Below are positions 33,858 through 43,432 of a stretch of 64,000 nucleotides of DNA, piece after piece. The stretch is taken from positions 1 to 64,000 of the forward strand of contig LOEW01000032.1 of the NCBI GenBank assembly GCA_001516045.1. Reading direction: 5' to 3'. Every line of letters starts with the position of its first letter. Position 1 is the first letter of the stretch. A model generated the notes under the pieces. It did no database searches. It was not told the origin of the DNA and saw only the letters and a list, made by a program, of their open reading frames with translations. The DNA comes from Desulfosporosinus sp. BRH_c37 (GTDB lineage Bacteria; Bacillota; Desulfitobacteriia; Desulfitobacteriales; Desulfitobacteriaceae). The translations under genes and the position numbers were made by a program.

Positions 33858-36023
33858 GTGAAAAAGATAATTCATATTTTATCTATTCTTTTAGTTATCT
33901 CTTTACTGTTGACAGGGTGCAGAGGGAGCGAAGATATTAGTACAAAAAAGACTAATACTAATACAATAGAACCCACTAGTAATATTCTCTATACAGAAAA
34001 CGGAATATCATATATTTCTAAAGTTGATTCAAAATCATTTTACATATTCAAAGATGGACAATGGCAAAAGGAATTTTTAAAAGGGGTAAATATGGGAGTT
34101 GGCGTTCCGGGCAAATTCCCAGGGGAAATGGGTATTACCAAACAACAATACTTGAGATGGTTCAAATATATTGAAGACATGAACGCTAACACCATTAGAG
34201 TATATACAATTTTAAGTCCTGTATTTTATGATGCTTTTTACGAATATAATCAAACTGCCAAAAACAAGCTTTACTTGATACAAGGATTATGGATTAATGA
34301 AGAGGATCTTATTAACTATCAAAACACATATGATGCCCATATTATAGATACTTTTAAAGAGGATGCGAAAAGTATTATCGGGATACTTCATGGAAACCAA
34401 ACTTTGCCATCTAAAAAAGGACACGCAAGTGGTACGTATACTAAAGATATTTCTTCTTACGTAATAGGTTTGATACTGGGAATTGAAATTGATGCTGATG
34501 TTGTCAATGGAACAAATTCAAAAAATCCCACAAAAACAAGTTTTAATGGAAAATATCTTTATACCCAAAATGCCTCCGCCTATGAAACATTTCAAGCAGA
34601 AGTCGGAGATTTTGCGATAAGTTATGAGACATCAACCTATAAAACGCAAAAACCTATAGGTTTCGCCAATTGGGTTACTACTGATATGATGACCCATAAC
34701 AACGAACCCTTTCCTCAAGAAGATTCGGCATCAGTCAATCCAGAACATATTAAGGCAACAAAAGACTATGTACCCGGCCTATTTGCTTCTTACCATATTT
34801 ATCCTTATTACCCTGATTTCCTGAACTGGCAACCAGAATACATTACATTTAAAAACAAAGACGGTAAAATAGATAACTATAAAGCCTATCTAGCTGATTT
34901 AATAAAACAGCATGATATGCCTGTACTTGTAGCAGAATATGGAGTACCCTCTTCCCGGGGTCTGGCTCATCATAGTATTATGGGCTTTGACCAAGGCATG
35001 CTAACTGAACAAGAACAAGGTGACATGGGAGCTTATATGCTACAGGATATTTATGACGAAGGGTATGCGGGCGCAATTCTCTTTACTTGGCAAGATGAGT
35101 GGTTCAAGCGCTCATGGAACACTGCAGATTATGATATTCCTGATCGAAGGGCCTATTGGTCTAATACTCAAACCAGTGAACAATCATTTGGCGTATTGGC
35201 GTTTGACCCGGGACGAGTAAGCTCTGTTTCCTATGTTGATGGCGATTTATCAGAATGGAATAGCGAAAAACCTTTAGCAAGTGGATCTAACCTGAGTGTT
35301 TGTGTCAAGCACGATGAAAAATTTCTTTATTTAAAGGTTGATGCTAAGAATTTCGACATTGAAAAAGATACTATTTTAATCCCTATCGATTCTATTCCTT
35401 CACAAGGAAATAGCACCTGGCCAAAATATAACCTGACCTTCAAAAGGCCCACCGATTTTGTCGTTGAGATAAAAGGAAAAGACAATTCAAGGATTTTAGT
35501 CGACTCATATTATGATTCATTTTATTATTCATGTGCTAAAAAAACTAGAGTAATACTATCAAACCCGAGTTATGAAAATAAAGAATCTGGAATTTTTAAT
35601 CCTGAATACACAATACTGAGTCAAGAACTGCATTTACCTGCCACTAAACAGATTATTCCTCTTAATAAGTATGAAAGCGGAAAACTTTTATTTGGCAACG
35701 GAAATCCTCAAAGTAAAGACTACAATTCTCTTGCAGATTTTTTTGTTGTGAATAACAATATTGAAATCCGGATCCCATGGGCCTTATTAAATGTAAGAGA
35801 TCCTTCATCAAAAATAATTATAGATGATTTGTACAAATCAGGAATCCAATCCATCAAAACCGACGGTTTTTATATTGGTGGTATCTTATTTCAAGAAAAC
35901 AAAGTTATTGAATCGATTGATATGAATTTATACTCTTGGCAAGAATGGGATATGCCTTCTTATCATGAAAGATTGAAACCATCATACTTTATCATGAAAG
36001 AAGCTTTCGCAAATCTTCATTAG
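33858..36023 (+). CDS. Lipoprotein glycoside hydrolase (clan GH-A-like) with C-terminal CBM9-like domain
   Basis: About 721 residues from GTG 33858 (GGGAGA upstream). Lipobox LLLTGC with Cys21. TIM-barrel hydrolase: FLKGVNMG start, ILGIEID with candidate acid/base Glu (about 210), VAEYG with candidate nucleophile Glu (about 360) and FTWQDEWFK. The C-terminal third begins YVDGDLSEWN, the same type of extracellular fold as in the XrtG-like protein. It probably trims or branches the polymer on the outer face of the membrane. Sugar specificity cannot be read from the sequence. Confidence 0.75.
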   Translation: MKKIIHILSILLVISLLLTGCRGSEDISTKKTNTNTIEPTSNILYTENGISYISKVDSKSFYIFKDGQWQKEFLKGVNMGVGVPGKFPGEMGITKQQYLRWFKYIEDMNANTIRVYTILSPVFYDAFYEYNQTAKNKLYLIQGLWINEEDLINYQNTYDAHIIDTFKEDAKSIIGILHGNQTLPSKKGHASGTYTKDISSYVIGLILGIEIDADVVNGTNSKNPTKTSFNGKYLYTQNASAYETFQAEVGDFAISYETSTYKTQKPIGFANWVTTDMMTHNNEPFPQEDSASVNPEHIKATKDYVPGLFASYHIYPYYPDFLNWQPEYITFKNKDGKIDNYKAYLADLIKQHDMPVLVAEYGVPSSRGLAHHSIMGFDQGMLTEQEQGDMGAYMLQDIYDEGYAGAILFTWQDEWFKRSWNTADYDIPDRRAYWSNTQTSEQSFGVLAFDPGRVSSVSYVDGDLSEWNSEKPLASGSNLSVCVKHDEKFLYLKVDAKNFDIEKDTILIPIDSIPSQGNSTWPKYNLTFKRPTDFVVEIKGKDNSRILVDSYYDSFYYSCAKKTRVILSNPSYENKESGIFNPEYTILSQELHLPATKQIIPLNKYESGKLLFGNGNPQSKDYNSLADFFVVNNNIEIRIPWALLNVRDPSSKIIIDDLYKSGIQSIKTDGFYIGGILFQENKVIESIDMNLYSWQEWDMPSYHERLKPSYFIMKEAFANLH

Positions 36024-36106
36024 ATCTCTAATTTTTATTTCCAATTGTCAAAGTAATGAATAGCAATTCAATAAAAATAGTGATTATAGAGGAAGGAGAA
36101 CAGGAG

Positions 36107-39100
36107 TTGAGAAGATTAATAAAGCTAAGCTTGTTATTAGTTACACTTATGTTATTTACTTTTGGTTTTGCTGTCTCTGCCATGGGCGATATTAATTTAT
36201 ATTCTCCTTTCTCAACAACAACTCAATCATCAATAACGTTAGGCTCTGACGCAAAACCAGGTAAGCTTAATGTTGGAATAAGAGGGTACACTGACCCTTC
36301 CGCAAAAAGGATCACAAAAAATATAATTGTTGAATCCAAAAGCGCAGATTCATCTAACATAAGTCAAATGAAGTTAGAGTGGCCAAATGGGGAAGGTTAC
36401 AGTACAAACGGTGTGTTCGATGAAATTACAGGTGTTGGTTTTTCTTCTCAGACTACGTTAAACATTCCCGCAAGGGTTGTATTTACTTTTGATGATGGTT
36501 GGAGCAGTGTCTACTCAAAGGCGTACCAATACATGCACCAAAACGGAGTAAAAGGTACTGCGTACATCGTCCCGACTTTTTTAGATAAAAAAAACTATAT
36601 GACCTCCGGTCAAGTTCAAGAACTTTATGACAATGGCTGGTGTATTGCTAATCATACGTTGGATCACCACAATATGTCAGCTTACACATATGCCCAAGCA
36701 TATCCAGAAATACAAAACTGGATTACATGGGCGCAGGGAAAAGGGTACACTTCTGGGCTTAAGCACATTGCCTTTCCAAATGGCGGGTTCAATACTGATG
36801 TTCTTTCTGCTTGCACAGATTTAGGGTTAGTTACAGCCAGAACTGTGGGCCATTCCCTTAACTCAAATTTTTCAATGTATGGAGTTCCGCCACAACTATT
36901 ATCACCACTGACTTGCGGCTTGGGTGGCGATTCTCCTGATGCCACTGCGGTAGATACCCAAATAGCAAATGCTGTGTCACAGGGTAAAGTGGCAATATTA
37001 ATGTTTCACAAGATAGTGGATGTAGCTGGTAAAAATGGTTCAAGCATTAAAGATGGTATGAATTTTGTATATTCAGATTTTCAACAAGTTGTTGACTACT
37101 GTAAAAACAATGGCATTTTACTAGAAACAATCGATGAATTTTACAATTCTCTTAATACAGAGATTCATGCAATAACGGATATTCAAAAAACACTTGAATT
37201 TAACACAAACTATCAATGTATAAAACTTTGCGATAAAGTTATTCTTGATGGTACTCTTGCATGGACTAAACCGACTTTATTCCAAACTAATACTTATCGG
37301 GCGTATGTCAAAGGTTGGTGTTCTTCACATCCAGATGTGTCCAACGCAGTAGGTTCTAATCATACAAATTTTAATGATTTGCAGGTATTTGATAGTGTGG
37401 ATGTTATTAAAGGTAACCTAGCTAATCATTATCAGGTTGGGGTGCATACTAACGGAAATTTGTATATTTCGATTGATAAAGTCTATGGCGATGCCAACGG
37501 ATTAACAACTTCGGCAGCAATAAAGGAGTGGTTGAATTCCCACCCCATAACTATGATATACCAAAAAGTTACACCAGTAACTACGCCAGTAACTCCTTTA
37601 ATAACAACTAATGGACAAGCGGATACATCGTTAAGAGGATGGGGCGAAAATACTGTAATTAGTACTAAAACGGCTATGCAGGAAGATACAACATCATCTA
37701 TGCCTGTCTTAGTTGAGACACACAGAGTTGATAACGATACACCAGTTCTTCAACCTGGTGAGTTACAGTTTAGCGCAGCCACGTACGAAGTTTCTGAGGT
37801 AGGCCCAACAGCTACCATAATGGTGAGCAGAATCAATGGCAGTACCGGAGCAGTGGGAGTAACCTACGCCACCAGCAACGACACAGCCACAGCAGGATCA
37901 GATTATACGACAGCAACAGGAACTCTAGCCTTTGCTGACGGTGAGGTAACTAAAACTTTCACGGTACCCATTACGAAGGACTCCGCCGCAGAGAGCAATG
38001 AGACCGTAATCCTCACTTTGAGTTCTCCAACTGGCGGGGCAACACTCGGAACTCCGAGCCAAGCGACCTTAACTATCACGGATCTTTCCTCGGACGAAAT
38101 ATTTTATTCTACCTTTTCAACAACAACTCAATCATCACTTACGTTAGGCTCTGACGCTAGACCAGGCAAGCTTAATGTTGGTATTAGAGGTAATACAGAT
38201 TTATCAGCTAAGAAATCAACTAAAAATGTTGTGATAACTTCTACAAGTGCCGACTCATTAAACTCAAGTCAGATAGCTTTAGACTGGAGTGGAGGTGAGG
38301 GCTATAGTGTTAATGGGGTGTTTGATGAAATAACAGGCACAAGTTATAACTCAGTAGTTAATGTTGGCGCAAAAGCAATTTTAACATTTGATGACGGCTG
38401 GGCTTCGGTTTATACAGAGGCCTATCCAATTATGAAACCATTAGGGTTCGTTGGTACTGTTTACGTAGTATCAGATTATGTTGATAAAGCTGGCTATTTA
38501 ACAACCGCACAATTAACTAACTTATATGCGAATGGTTGGTGCTTGTCGATACACTCTAAAGACCATCGTGATATGGTAGCCTTTAATTATGCTGATGCTT
38601 ATGCAGATATCAAAGGTTGTCAAGACTGGTTAATATCTCATTCGTTCACTCGCGGTGCATATCATATTTCTCCTCCGCATGGTGGTTATAATGATGCTGT
38701 ACTTCAGGCTTGTAAAGATTTAGGCATAAAGACAACTAGAACAATCGTTAATAATTACAATTCAAATTTTGATACTAGTAAAGATATGCAACTTTTAAAT
38801 ACTTGGACTTGTGGGGCAGGTATGCTAGATTACTCACAACTAAAGCCCATAATTGATACGACATATTCGCAAAATTTAGTTTCTATTCTAATGTTTCACG
38901 AAGTAGTAGCTTCTGTTCCTGGAGAAGATGGTACAAAAATCTTAACGTCTGACTTTACAAGTTTGATGAATTACTTAACGTCAAAGGGGATATCAGTTGT
39001 TACGATTAATAGTTTCAGCGATACACTAAATTCATTAGTAACTACTGAAAGAGTATCGCAACAGAGCAATATGTTTAATAATTCATTTAAACAAGTACGA

Positions 39101-39892
39101 AGAGTAGAAAAGTTAACTCTAGATGGGTCTTTGGCATGGATTAATCTTGTTACAATTGGTTCTACTCCGTTCTATAGAGTGGAAATTTCAGGTTGGGTGA
39201 CTGCTCATCCCGATGTGCTTAGTCGAAATTTTGCGAGTTATAATGATTTGCAGGTATTCACATCAGTTGAATCTATTACAAATTCTGGCCCTGGTCAATA
39301 TCAAGTCGCAATTCATACAAACGGAAATTTATATTTATGTGTTGACAAAGCTTATTTAGATGCCAATGGTGGCGGCACACTTGCTAATTTAAAGGCTTAT
39401 TTAAATTCGCATCCGGTTACGATGGTATATCAAAAAGTTACACCAGTGACTACGCCAGTAACTCCTTCAATAACAACTAATGGACAAGCAGACACATCTT
39501 TACGGTGCAGCGGAAATGGGACTGTAATTACCGCAAATCTAGTAAGTGATTCCGCGACACCAGTTATTATCGAAAGCCATCTAATCGGAATGACCGAAAT
39601 AAAAACTACTTCACCGATCGTTGGGCCAAGAAAAGTATGGACTATAAAACTGAACGGCCTGGTAAATGAAGCTAGCATCAAGGATAAGATTTATATAACC
39701 AACTCTCACGGTGTTAAACAAGTACCCACTTGCACAGTTACAGTGAACAATGGACTTTCACAAATTAGTGTTAAACCAGATATAGAATATACGCCCGATG
39801 ATTATATACTGTGGGTAACAGACATAGTGAACGTAAAAGGAAATAAACTCAAAAGCCAAGTTTATCTAAAGTTTACAGTACAGTTGCAATAA
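36107..39892 (+). CDS. Secreted protein with two NodB polysaccharide deacetylase domains
   Basis: 1261 residues from TTG 36107 (GGAAGGAG eight bases upstream), giving a good signal peptide (RRLIKLSLLLVTLMLFTFGF). First NodB domain: FTFDDGWSS (Asp pair about 129-130) and NHTLDHHN (His about 183 and 187). Then a Calx-beta domain (about 552-662, with NDTATAGSDY). Then a second NodB domain with LTFDDGWAS (about 759) and IHSKDHRD. The end is an SbsA-like Ig domain. About 75 bases before each NodB domain and after it are nearly identical, so the gene grew by internal duplication. Deacetylates an amino sugar polymer; expected on the cell surface. Confidence 0.85.
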   Translation: MRRLIKLSLLLVTLMLFTFGFAVSAMGDINLYSPFSTTTQSSITLGSDAKPGKLNVGIRGYTDPSAKRITKNIIVESKSADSSNISQMKLEWPNGEGYSTNGVFDEITGVGFSSQTTLNIPARVVFTFDDGWSSVYSKAYQYMHQNGVKGTAYIVPTFLDKKNYMTSGQVQELYDNGWCIANHTLDHHNMSAYTYAQAYPEIQNWITWAQGKGYTSGLKHIAFPNGGFNTDVLSACTDLGLVTARTVGHSLNSNFSMYGVPPQLLSPLTCGLGGDSPDATAVDTQIANAVSQGKVAILMFHKIVDVAGKNGSSIKDGMNFVYSDFQQVVDYCKNNGILLETIDEFYNSLNTEIHAITDIQKTLEFNTNYQCIKLCDKVILDGTLAWTKPTLFQTNTYRAYVKGWCSSHPDVSNAVGSNHTNFNDLQVFDSVDVIKGNLANHYQVGVHTNGNLYISIDKVYGDANGLTTSAAIKEWLNSHPITMIYQKVTPVTTPVTPLITTNGQADTSLRGWGENTVISTKTAMQEDTTSSMPVLVETHRVDNDTPVLQPGELQFSAATYEVSEVGPTATIMVSRINGSTGAVGVTYATSNDTATAGSDYTTATGTLAFADGEVTKTFTVPITKDSAAESNETVILTLSSPTGGATLGTPSQATLTITDLSSDEIFYSTFSTTTQSSLTLGSDARPGKLNVGIRGNTDLSAKKSTKNVVITSTSADSLNSSQIALDWSGGEGYSVNGVFDEITGTSYNSVVNVGAKAILTFDDGWASVYTEAYPIMKPLGFVGTVYVVSDYVDKAGYLTTAQLTNLYANGWCLSIHSKDHRDMVAFNYADAYADIKGCQDWLISHSFTRGAYHISPPHGGYNDAVLQACKDLGIKTTRTIVNNYNSNFDTSKDMQLLNTWTCGAGMLDYSQLKPIIDTTYSQNLVSILMFHEVVASVPGEDGTKILTSDFTSLMNYLTSKGISVVTINSFSDTLNSLVTTERVSQQSNMFNNSFKQVRRVEKLTLDGSLAWINLVTIGSTPFYRVEISGWVTAHPDVLSRNFASYNDLQVFTSVESITNSGPGQYQVAIHTNGNLYLCVDKAYLDANGGGTLANLKAYLNSHPVTMVYQKVTPVTTPVTPSITTNGQADTSLRCSGNGTVITANLVSDSATPVIIESHLIGMTEIKTTSPIVGPRKVWTIKLNGLVNEASIKDKIYITNSHGVKQVPTCTVTVNNGLSQISVKPDIEYTPDDYILWVTDIVNVKGNKLKSQVYLKFTVQLQ

Positions 39893-39893
39893 G

Positions 39894-39935
39894 AATGGTG
39901 AGGCCGTTACTTGAAAAAGTAGCGGCCTCACCATT
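39894..39935. terminator. Strong bidirectional terminator
   Basis: AATGGTGAGGCCG pairs perfectly with CGGCCTCACCATT, with an inner CTAC/GTAG-like extension (TTACTT/AAGTAG). It lies between the converging deacetylase and TIM-barrel genes. Confidence 0.88.
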
Positions 39936-39952
39936 GGGAGGGAAGGCTGAAT

Positions 39953-40849
39953 TTACTTTGCCATGCTCATCCAGCTGTCAAAGTAATGAATAGCAATTCC
40001 ATTAAACGCTGGATTATCTTTATAGATCTCATAAACGAGATCTAACTGCTGATACATGTAAGCTTGGTTTTCCTCATAGAAAGTTACAAATTCATTTCCA
40101 TCTTCAAGCGCACCTGTCTCAACTGCTATATTACCCTTAACATTATATTTGTTGAATAATCTCATTTCTGCTGCGCAAATTCCAATTATCCCGTCGCTAC
40201 CAGATGCTGTATCTCTGTAAGCCATAATTGTCATCGATTTTACATTTTTACAAAGCCATTTGGCAAGGTTACCGTGGCCGTATTTTGTATTATATTTTAC
40301 TTTGTAAAACCAGAAAGGAATATCTATACCAAATTCCAGGTCTAAATCAATTGCATGATTTCTAAATTTAACGATGAAGTTCTGATAATTTTCTATAATA
40401 CGATTATCATACCAATCATTTTCATTTTCATATGGTTCAACATCTAAATGAATACCTTTAAACTTTTCATTGGTTAATGCAGACTGTTGATATTCTATCA
40501 GCCAGTTAATATAGTCCTGTTGAAGTGGTGATCCTTCATCAGAGACCCAATTTGCTTCGCCATCTAAGGCATAAACACTGATCATATTTATAGTTGCTTT
40601 GCTGATAAAGCTCCTATAATAGTTAATATCTATTGTGTCATTGACTTGCAGAAATAGAAACTTAACATTATTATCAACCAACTGCTGTATAATACTGTCC
40701 GGATTTGTCACTATTTCAGAGGTATCCCATAACCATGTTGAAGTATTTGTGGAATCTTGAAAAGCTGGTGTTGAATTTGCTACCGCCTTCAAAGGTAAGG
40801 TAGTTAGTAACAAAGCAGTGATACATAAAACACTTAATATTCTTTTCAA
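39953..40849 (-). CDS. Secreted TIM-barrel glycoside hydrolase-like protein
   Basis: 298 residues with a classic signal peptide (KRILSVLCITALLLTTLPLK, cleavage near AVA-N). FKGIHLDVEPY in the middle gives a D-x-E pair like the catalytic motif of GH18-type barrels; later strands include SMTIMAYRD and FNGIAIHYFDSW, again as in GH18 relatives. Gene faces the glycan cluster across a shared terminator. Probably a hydrolase of the same surface polymer. The exact family is not certain. AGGAGG-type ribosome site precedes ATG 40849. Confidence 0.65.
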   Translation of the reverse strand: MKRILSVLCITALLLTTLPLKAVANSTPAFQDSTNTSTWLWDTSEIVTNPDSIIQQLVDNNVKFLFLQVNDTIDINYYRSFISKATINMISVYALDGEANWVSDEGSPLQQDYINWLIEYQQSALTNEKFKGIHLDVEPYENENDWYDNRIIENYQNFIVKFRNHAIDLDLEFGIDIPFWFYKVKYNTKYGHGNLAKWLCKNVKSMTIMAYRDTASGSDGIIGICAAEMRLFNKYNVKGNIAVETGALEDGNEFVTFYEENQAYMYQQLDLVYEIYKDNPAFNGIAIHYFDSWMSMAK

Positions 40850-41154
40850 GCTAATTCCTCCTATTCTTTTTTATTAATCCCTGTATCGTCGCAGTATTTA
40901 CAAAAACTTAAAGTAAATGGTTAATATTATGGTAACATCAAATTTTTATAACAATACTATTTTTCTTAAAGAAGAACACAGTCTGACTTTAATGTCGAAC
41001 TGTGTAGGTTGACTGTTGTTCTTATACTAATATTGTATTACAGTTTTTGTATTTTTCCATAGGTCTTTATTCCTGTTTTTTATTATTAATTGGATAAGCA
41101 AAATCTTCCCTTCTTAAGCATAAGTATTAGAACAGTGCGAAAGGGGTGGAGAAG
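40850..41154. other. Spacer between divergent TIM-barrel gene and sigK
   Basis: 305 AT-rich bases with no gene. A palindrome CACAGT-TGAC-GTC-ACTGTG (40977-41004) lies near the middle and could be an operator. No clear sigma-E promoter for sigK can be picked by eye. Confidence 0.4.
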
Positions 41155-41898
41155 ATGATCGCGGAACTATTTTTTGTCAGTTTGGCACTCTCCGTTCTTA
41201 AGGGAGTTTCATTACTGGTCTCGTATATCAACAACAATGCCTTTCCTCAGCCCTTAAATGAGCAGGAAGAAGCGCGTTATTTAAAAATCCTTAGTGAAAG
41301 TAAAACACAACCCTTTACCCTAACCCGTGAAGTTGAGAAAGCACGCAATACACTCGTTGAGCACAATTTGCGCTTGGTTGCTCATCTAGTGAAGAAATTT
41401 GACGGAACAGGGGAAGATGGTGACGACTTGATTTCTATCGGCACAATTGGTTTAATCAAAGGGATCAACACTTTTGATCCAAATAAAGGGACTAAGCTTG
41501 CTACCTATGCAGCTCGTTGTATTGAAAACGAGATCTTGATGCATTTACGGTCCCTGAAAAAATCACGTGGAGAGGTTTCCATTTATGATCCGATCGGGAT
41601 GGACAAAGAGGGCAATGAAATATCTCTTATCGATGTTCTTGGATCGAACGAGGAAGATATCTCTATCAAGGTTGAAAACGAGTCTGAGCAAAAGGCCTTA
41701 CTTGAACTTGTTAAAAATTTAAACCGAAGGGAAAAGCTAGTGCTTCAGTTGCGTTATGGGTTGATGAACAGTCCGAAACGGACACAGCGGGAGATTGCCA
41801 AGGCTCTAGAGATTTCGCGCTCGTATGTTTCTCGTATAGAAAAAAAAGCAATTCAGAAATTGATGGAAGAGATGGGAAGGATTAATTCGAAAAGATAA
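41155..41898 (+). CDS. sigK: RNA polymerase sporulation sigma factor SigK (pro-sigma-K)
   Basis: 247 residues. Starts with a hydrophobic pro-sequence (MIAELFFVSLALSVLKGVSLL) expected to be removed by SpoIVFB, then sigma-70 region 2 (LVEHNLRLVAHLVKKF, GDDLISIGTIGLIKGINTF) and region 4 (RREKLVLQLRYGL ... REIAKALEISRSYVSRIEKKA). The gene is continuous, with no inserted skin element. It controls late mother-cell genes such as coat and cortex. Proof that the organism sporulates is thus strong but genomic only. Confidence 0.93.
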   Translation: MIAELFFVSLALSVLKGVSLLVSYINNNAFPQPLNEQEEARYLKILSESKTQPFTLTREVEKARNTLVEHNLRLVAHLVKKFDGTGEDGDDLISIGTIGLIKGINTFDPNKGTKLATYAARCIENEILMHLRSLKKSRGEVSIYDPIGMDKEGNEISLIDVLGSNEEDISIKVENESEQKALLELVKNLNRREKLVLQLRYGLMNSPKRTQREIAKALEISRSYVSRIEKKAIQKLMEEMGRINSKR

Positions 41899-41968
41899 GT
41901 CCATTACTTGCTCTCATGGTGTCCTCTAAGGTATAATTATTGAAAACTTCTACACTTCGGAGGATTTA

Positions 41969-42499
41969 ATGTTTGAGTATTTTAGACCAACAATTCAAGC
42001 TCCCTCACTTGATCTTATTTCGGTTGAGCAACTTACTCGGGACGGGATCAAAGGACTCATTATTGACTTAGATAATACTATGACCCCCTGGAACGATATT
42101 AAAGTTGGTCCAAAAGTGGCAGAATGGTTTATCAAAGTCAAGGCTGCGGGAATTAGCGCGTGCGTTGTGTCCAATAACAGTAAACGACAGCGCGTTGCTG
42201 TTGTTGCGGAGCGCTTGGACATTCCTTTTGTTTTCGGAGCGACAAAGCCGCGCAGAAGAGCGTTCCGATCGGGAATGGATCTTTTGGGAACAGGGCATAA
42301 GGATACTGCAGTCATTGGAGATCAGTTATTTACGGATATACTAGGAGGAAATCGACTCGGCCTCTACACGATATTGGTGACCCCCATTAATGAGAATGAA
42401 TTTATTGGAACTCGGGTTATGCGCAGAATGGAGAAGGTGCTGGTTTGGTTGATGAAGCATTGCACTCTGGCAAAACCTTTTAGCCCCAAGATACATTAA
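41969..42499 (+). CDS. yqeG: YqeG family HAD-IIIA phosphatase
   Basis: 176 residues. HAD motif I IIDLDNTMTPW (nucleophile Asp), motif II SNNSKRQR, motif III Lys in ATKPRRR and motif IV AVIGDQLFTDILGG. Likely a phosphatase acting on phosphatidylglycerophosphate or a related small substrate. In Bacillus yqeG-yqeH-aroE are clustered; here yqeH is absent and aroE follows directly. Confidence 0.88.
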   Translation: MFEYFRPTIQAPSLDLISVEQLTRDGIKGLIIDLDNTMTPWNDIKVGPKVAEWFIKVKAAGISACVVSNNSKRQRVAVVAERLDIPFVFGATKPRRRAFRSGMDLLGTGHKDTAVIGDQLFTDILGGNRLGLYTILVTPINENEFIGTRVMRRMEKVLVWLMKHCTLAKPFSPKIH

Positions 42500-42507
42500 G
42501 CGTTTAG

Positions 42508-42532
42508 GGAATGGTCTGCCATTCCTTTTTCT
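42508..42532 (+). terminator. Terminator after yqeG
   Basis: GGAATGG-TCTG-CCATTCC stem-loop followed by TTTTT. Confidence 0.88.
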
Positions 42533-42555
42533 ATAAGATGTAAAGGAATGTTAAT

Positions 42556-43392
42556 ATGGAGAAACATTATACGGTAATCGGAGATCCAATTGAGCACTCC
42601 CTCTCTCCAGGGATGCATAATGCCGGGTATGAAGCCTTGGGGATTAACGCAGAATACCAACGCTTTCGAGTGGAGCCAAGGTATTTGGCGGAGGCGGTAG
42701 AAGGTCTTTGTGCTTTGGGATTTTCCGGTTGGAATGTAACCTTACCACATAAGGAGAAGATCATTTCCCTTCTTGATAGGCTTACTCCTGAGGCTAGACG
42801 GGCTGGGGCGGTTAATACCGTGAAAATACATGAGGGGCAGAGAATTGGTCATAATACGGATGGTAATGGGTTTGTTCGCTCGGTGGAAAGAAAGCTTGAT
42901 GGGTTTAAAGGGAAGAAAGCAGTTCTACTCGGGGCGGGTGGAGCCTCTAAAGGGATCGCCTTTGCCCTGGCTGAGCAGGGGATGAAAGTACATATTCTGA
43001 ATCGGACGCCTGAAAAGGCGGAGGCCCTGGTTCAAGCGATTCACAATGAGGGAGGAACGGCAACTTCAGGAGTGTTTGCACCGGGTGCTTGGCTGGAAAA
43101 TGTAGATCTTTTGGTGCAGACGACTTCAGCGGGGTTGCACGGTGAACCTTTCCCGTTTTCAATACAAGGGATTACTGAACAAGCGCTCGTCGTTGATATA
43201 ATTTTTAACCCTGCGGAAACAGATTTTTTACTTGAAGCAAAAAATCTAGGGTGCCTGACGCTTAATGGTTTAGGTATGCTGCTTTATCAAGGGGCTTTGG
43301 CTTGGGAGTTTTGGTTCGGCGGACAAGCTCCTGTTGAGGTGATGCGACAGGCTTTGGAAGAACAACTTTTGCGTAGGATGATCCATAAGTAA
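42556..43392 (+). CDS. aroE: Shikimate dehydrogenase
   Basis: NADPH-dependent reduction of 3-dehydroshikimate to shikimate. 278 residues. HSLSPGMHN substrate site, NVTLPHKEKI with the catalytic Lys, GAVNTV, NTDGNGF with the Asp, GAGGASKGIAFAL nucleotide fold and the C-terminal NGLGMLLYQGALAWE. It opens an aro series that is interrupted by a pseudopilin gene. Confidence 0.95.
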   Translation: MEKHYTVIGDPIEHSLSPGMHNAGYEALGINAEYQRFRVEPRYLAEAVEGLCALGFSGWNVTLPHKEKIISLLDRLTPEARRAGAVNTVKIHEGQRIGHNTDGNGFVRSVERKLDGFKGKKAVLLGAGGASKGIAFALAEQGMKVHILNRTPEKAEALVQAIHNEGGTATSGVFAPGAWLENVDLLVQTTSAGLHGEPFPFSIQGITEQALVVDIIFNPAETDFLLEAKNLGCLTLNGLGMLLYQGALAWEFWFGGQAPVEVMRQALEEQLLRRMIHK

Positions 43393-43432
43393 GTAGGGGA
43401 AAAAGGATGAGGAAAATGAGAGCATTGGTGAA

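Noticed and set aside
41155-41898. sigK interrupted by a skin-type element
   Set aside because: The reading frame is continuous from pro-sequence to region 4.
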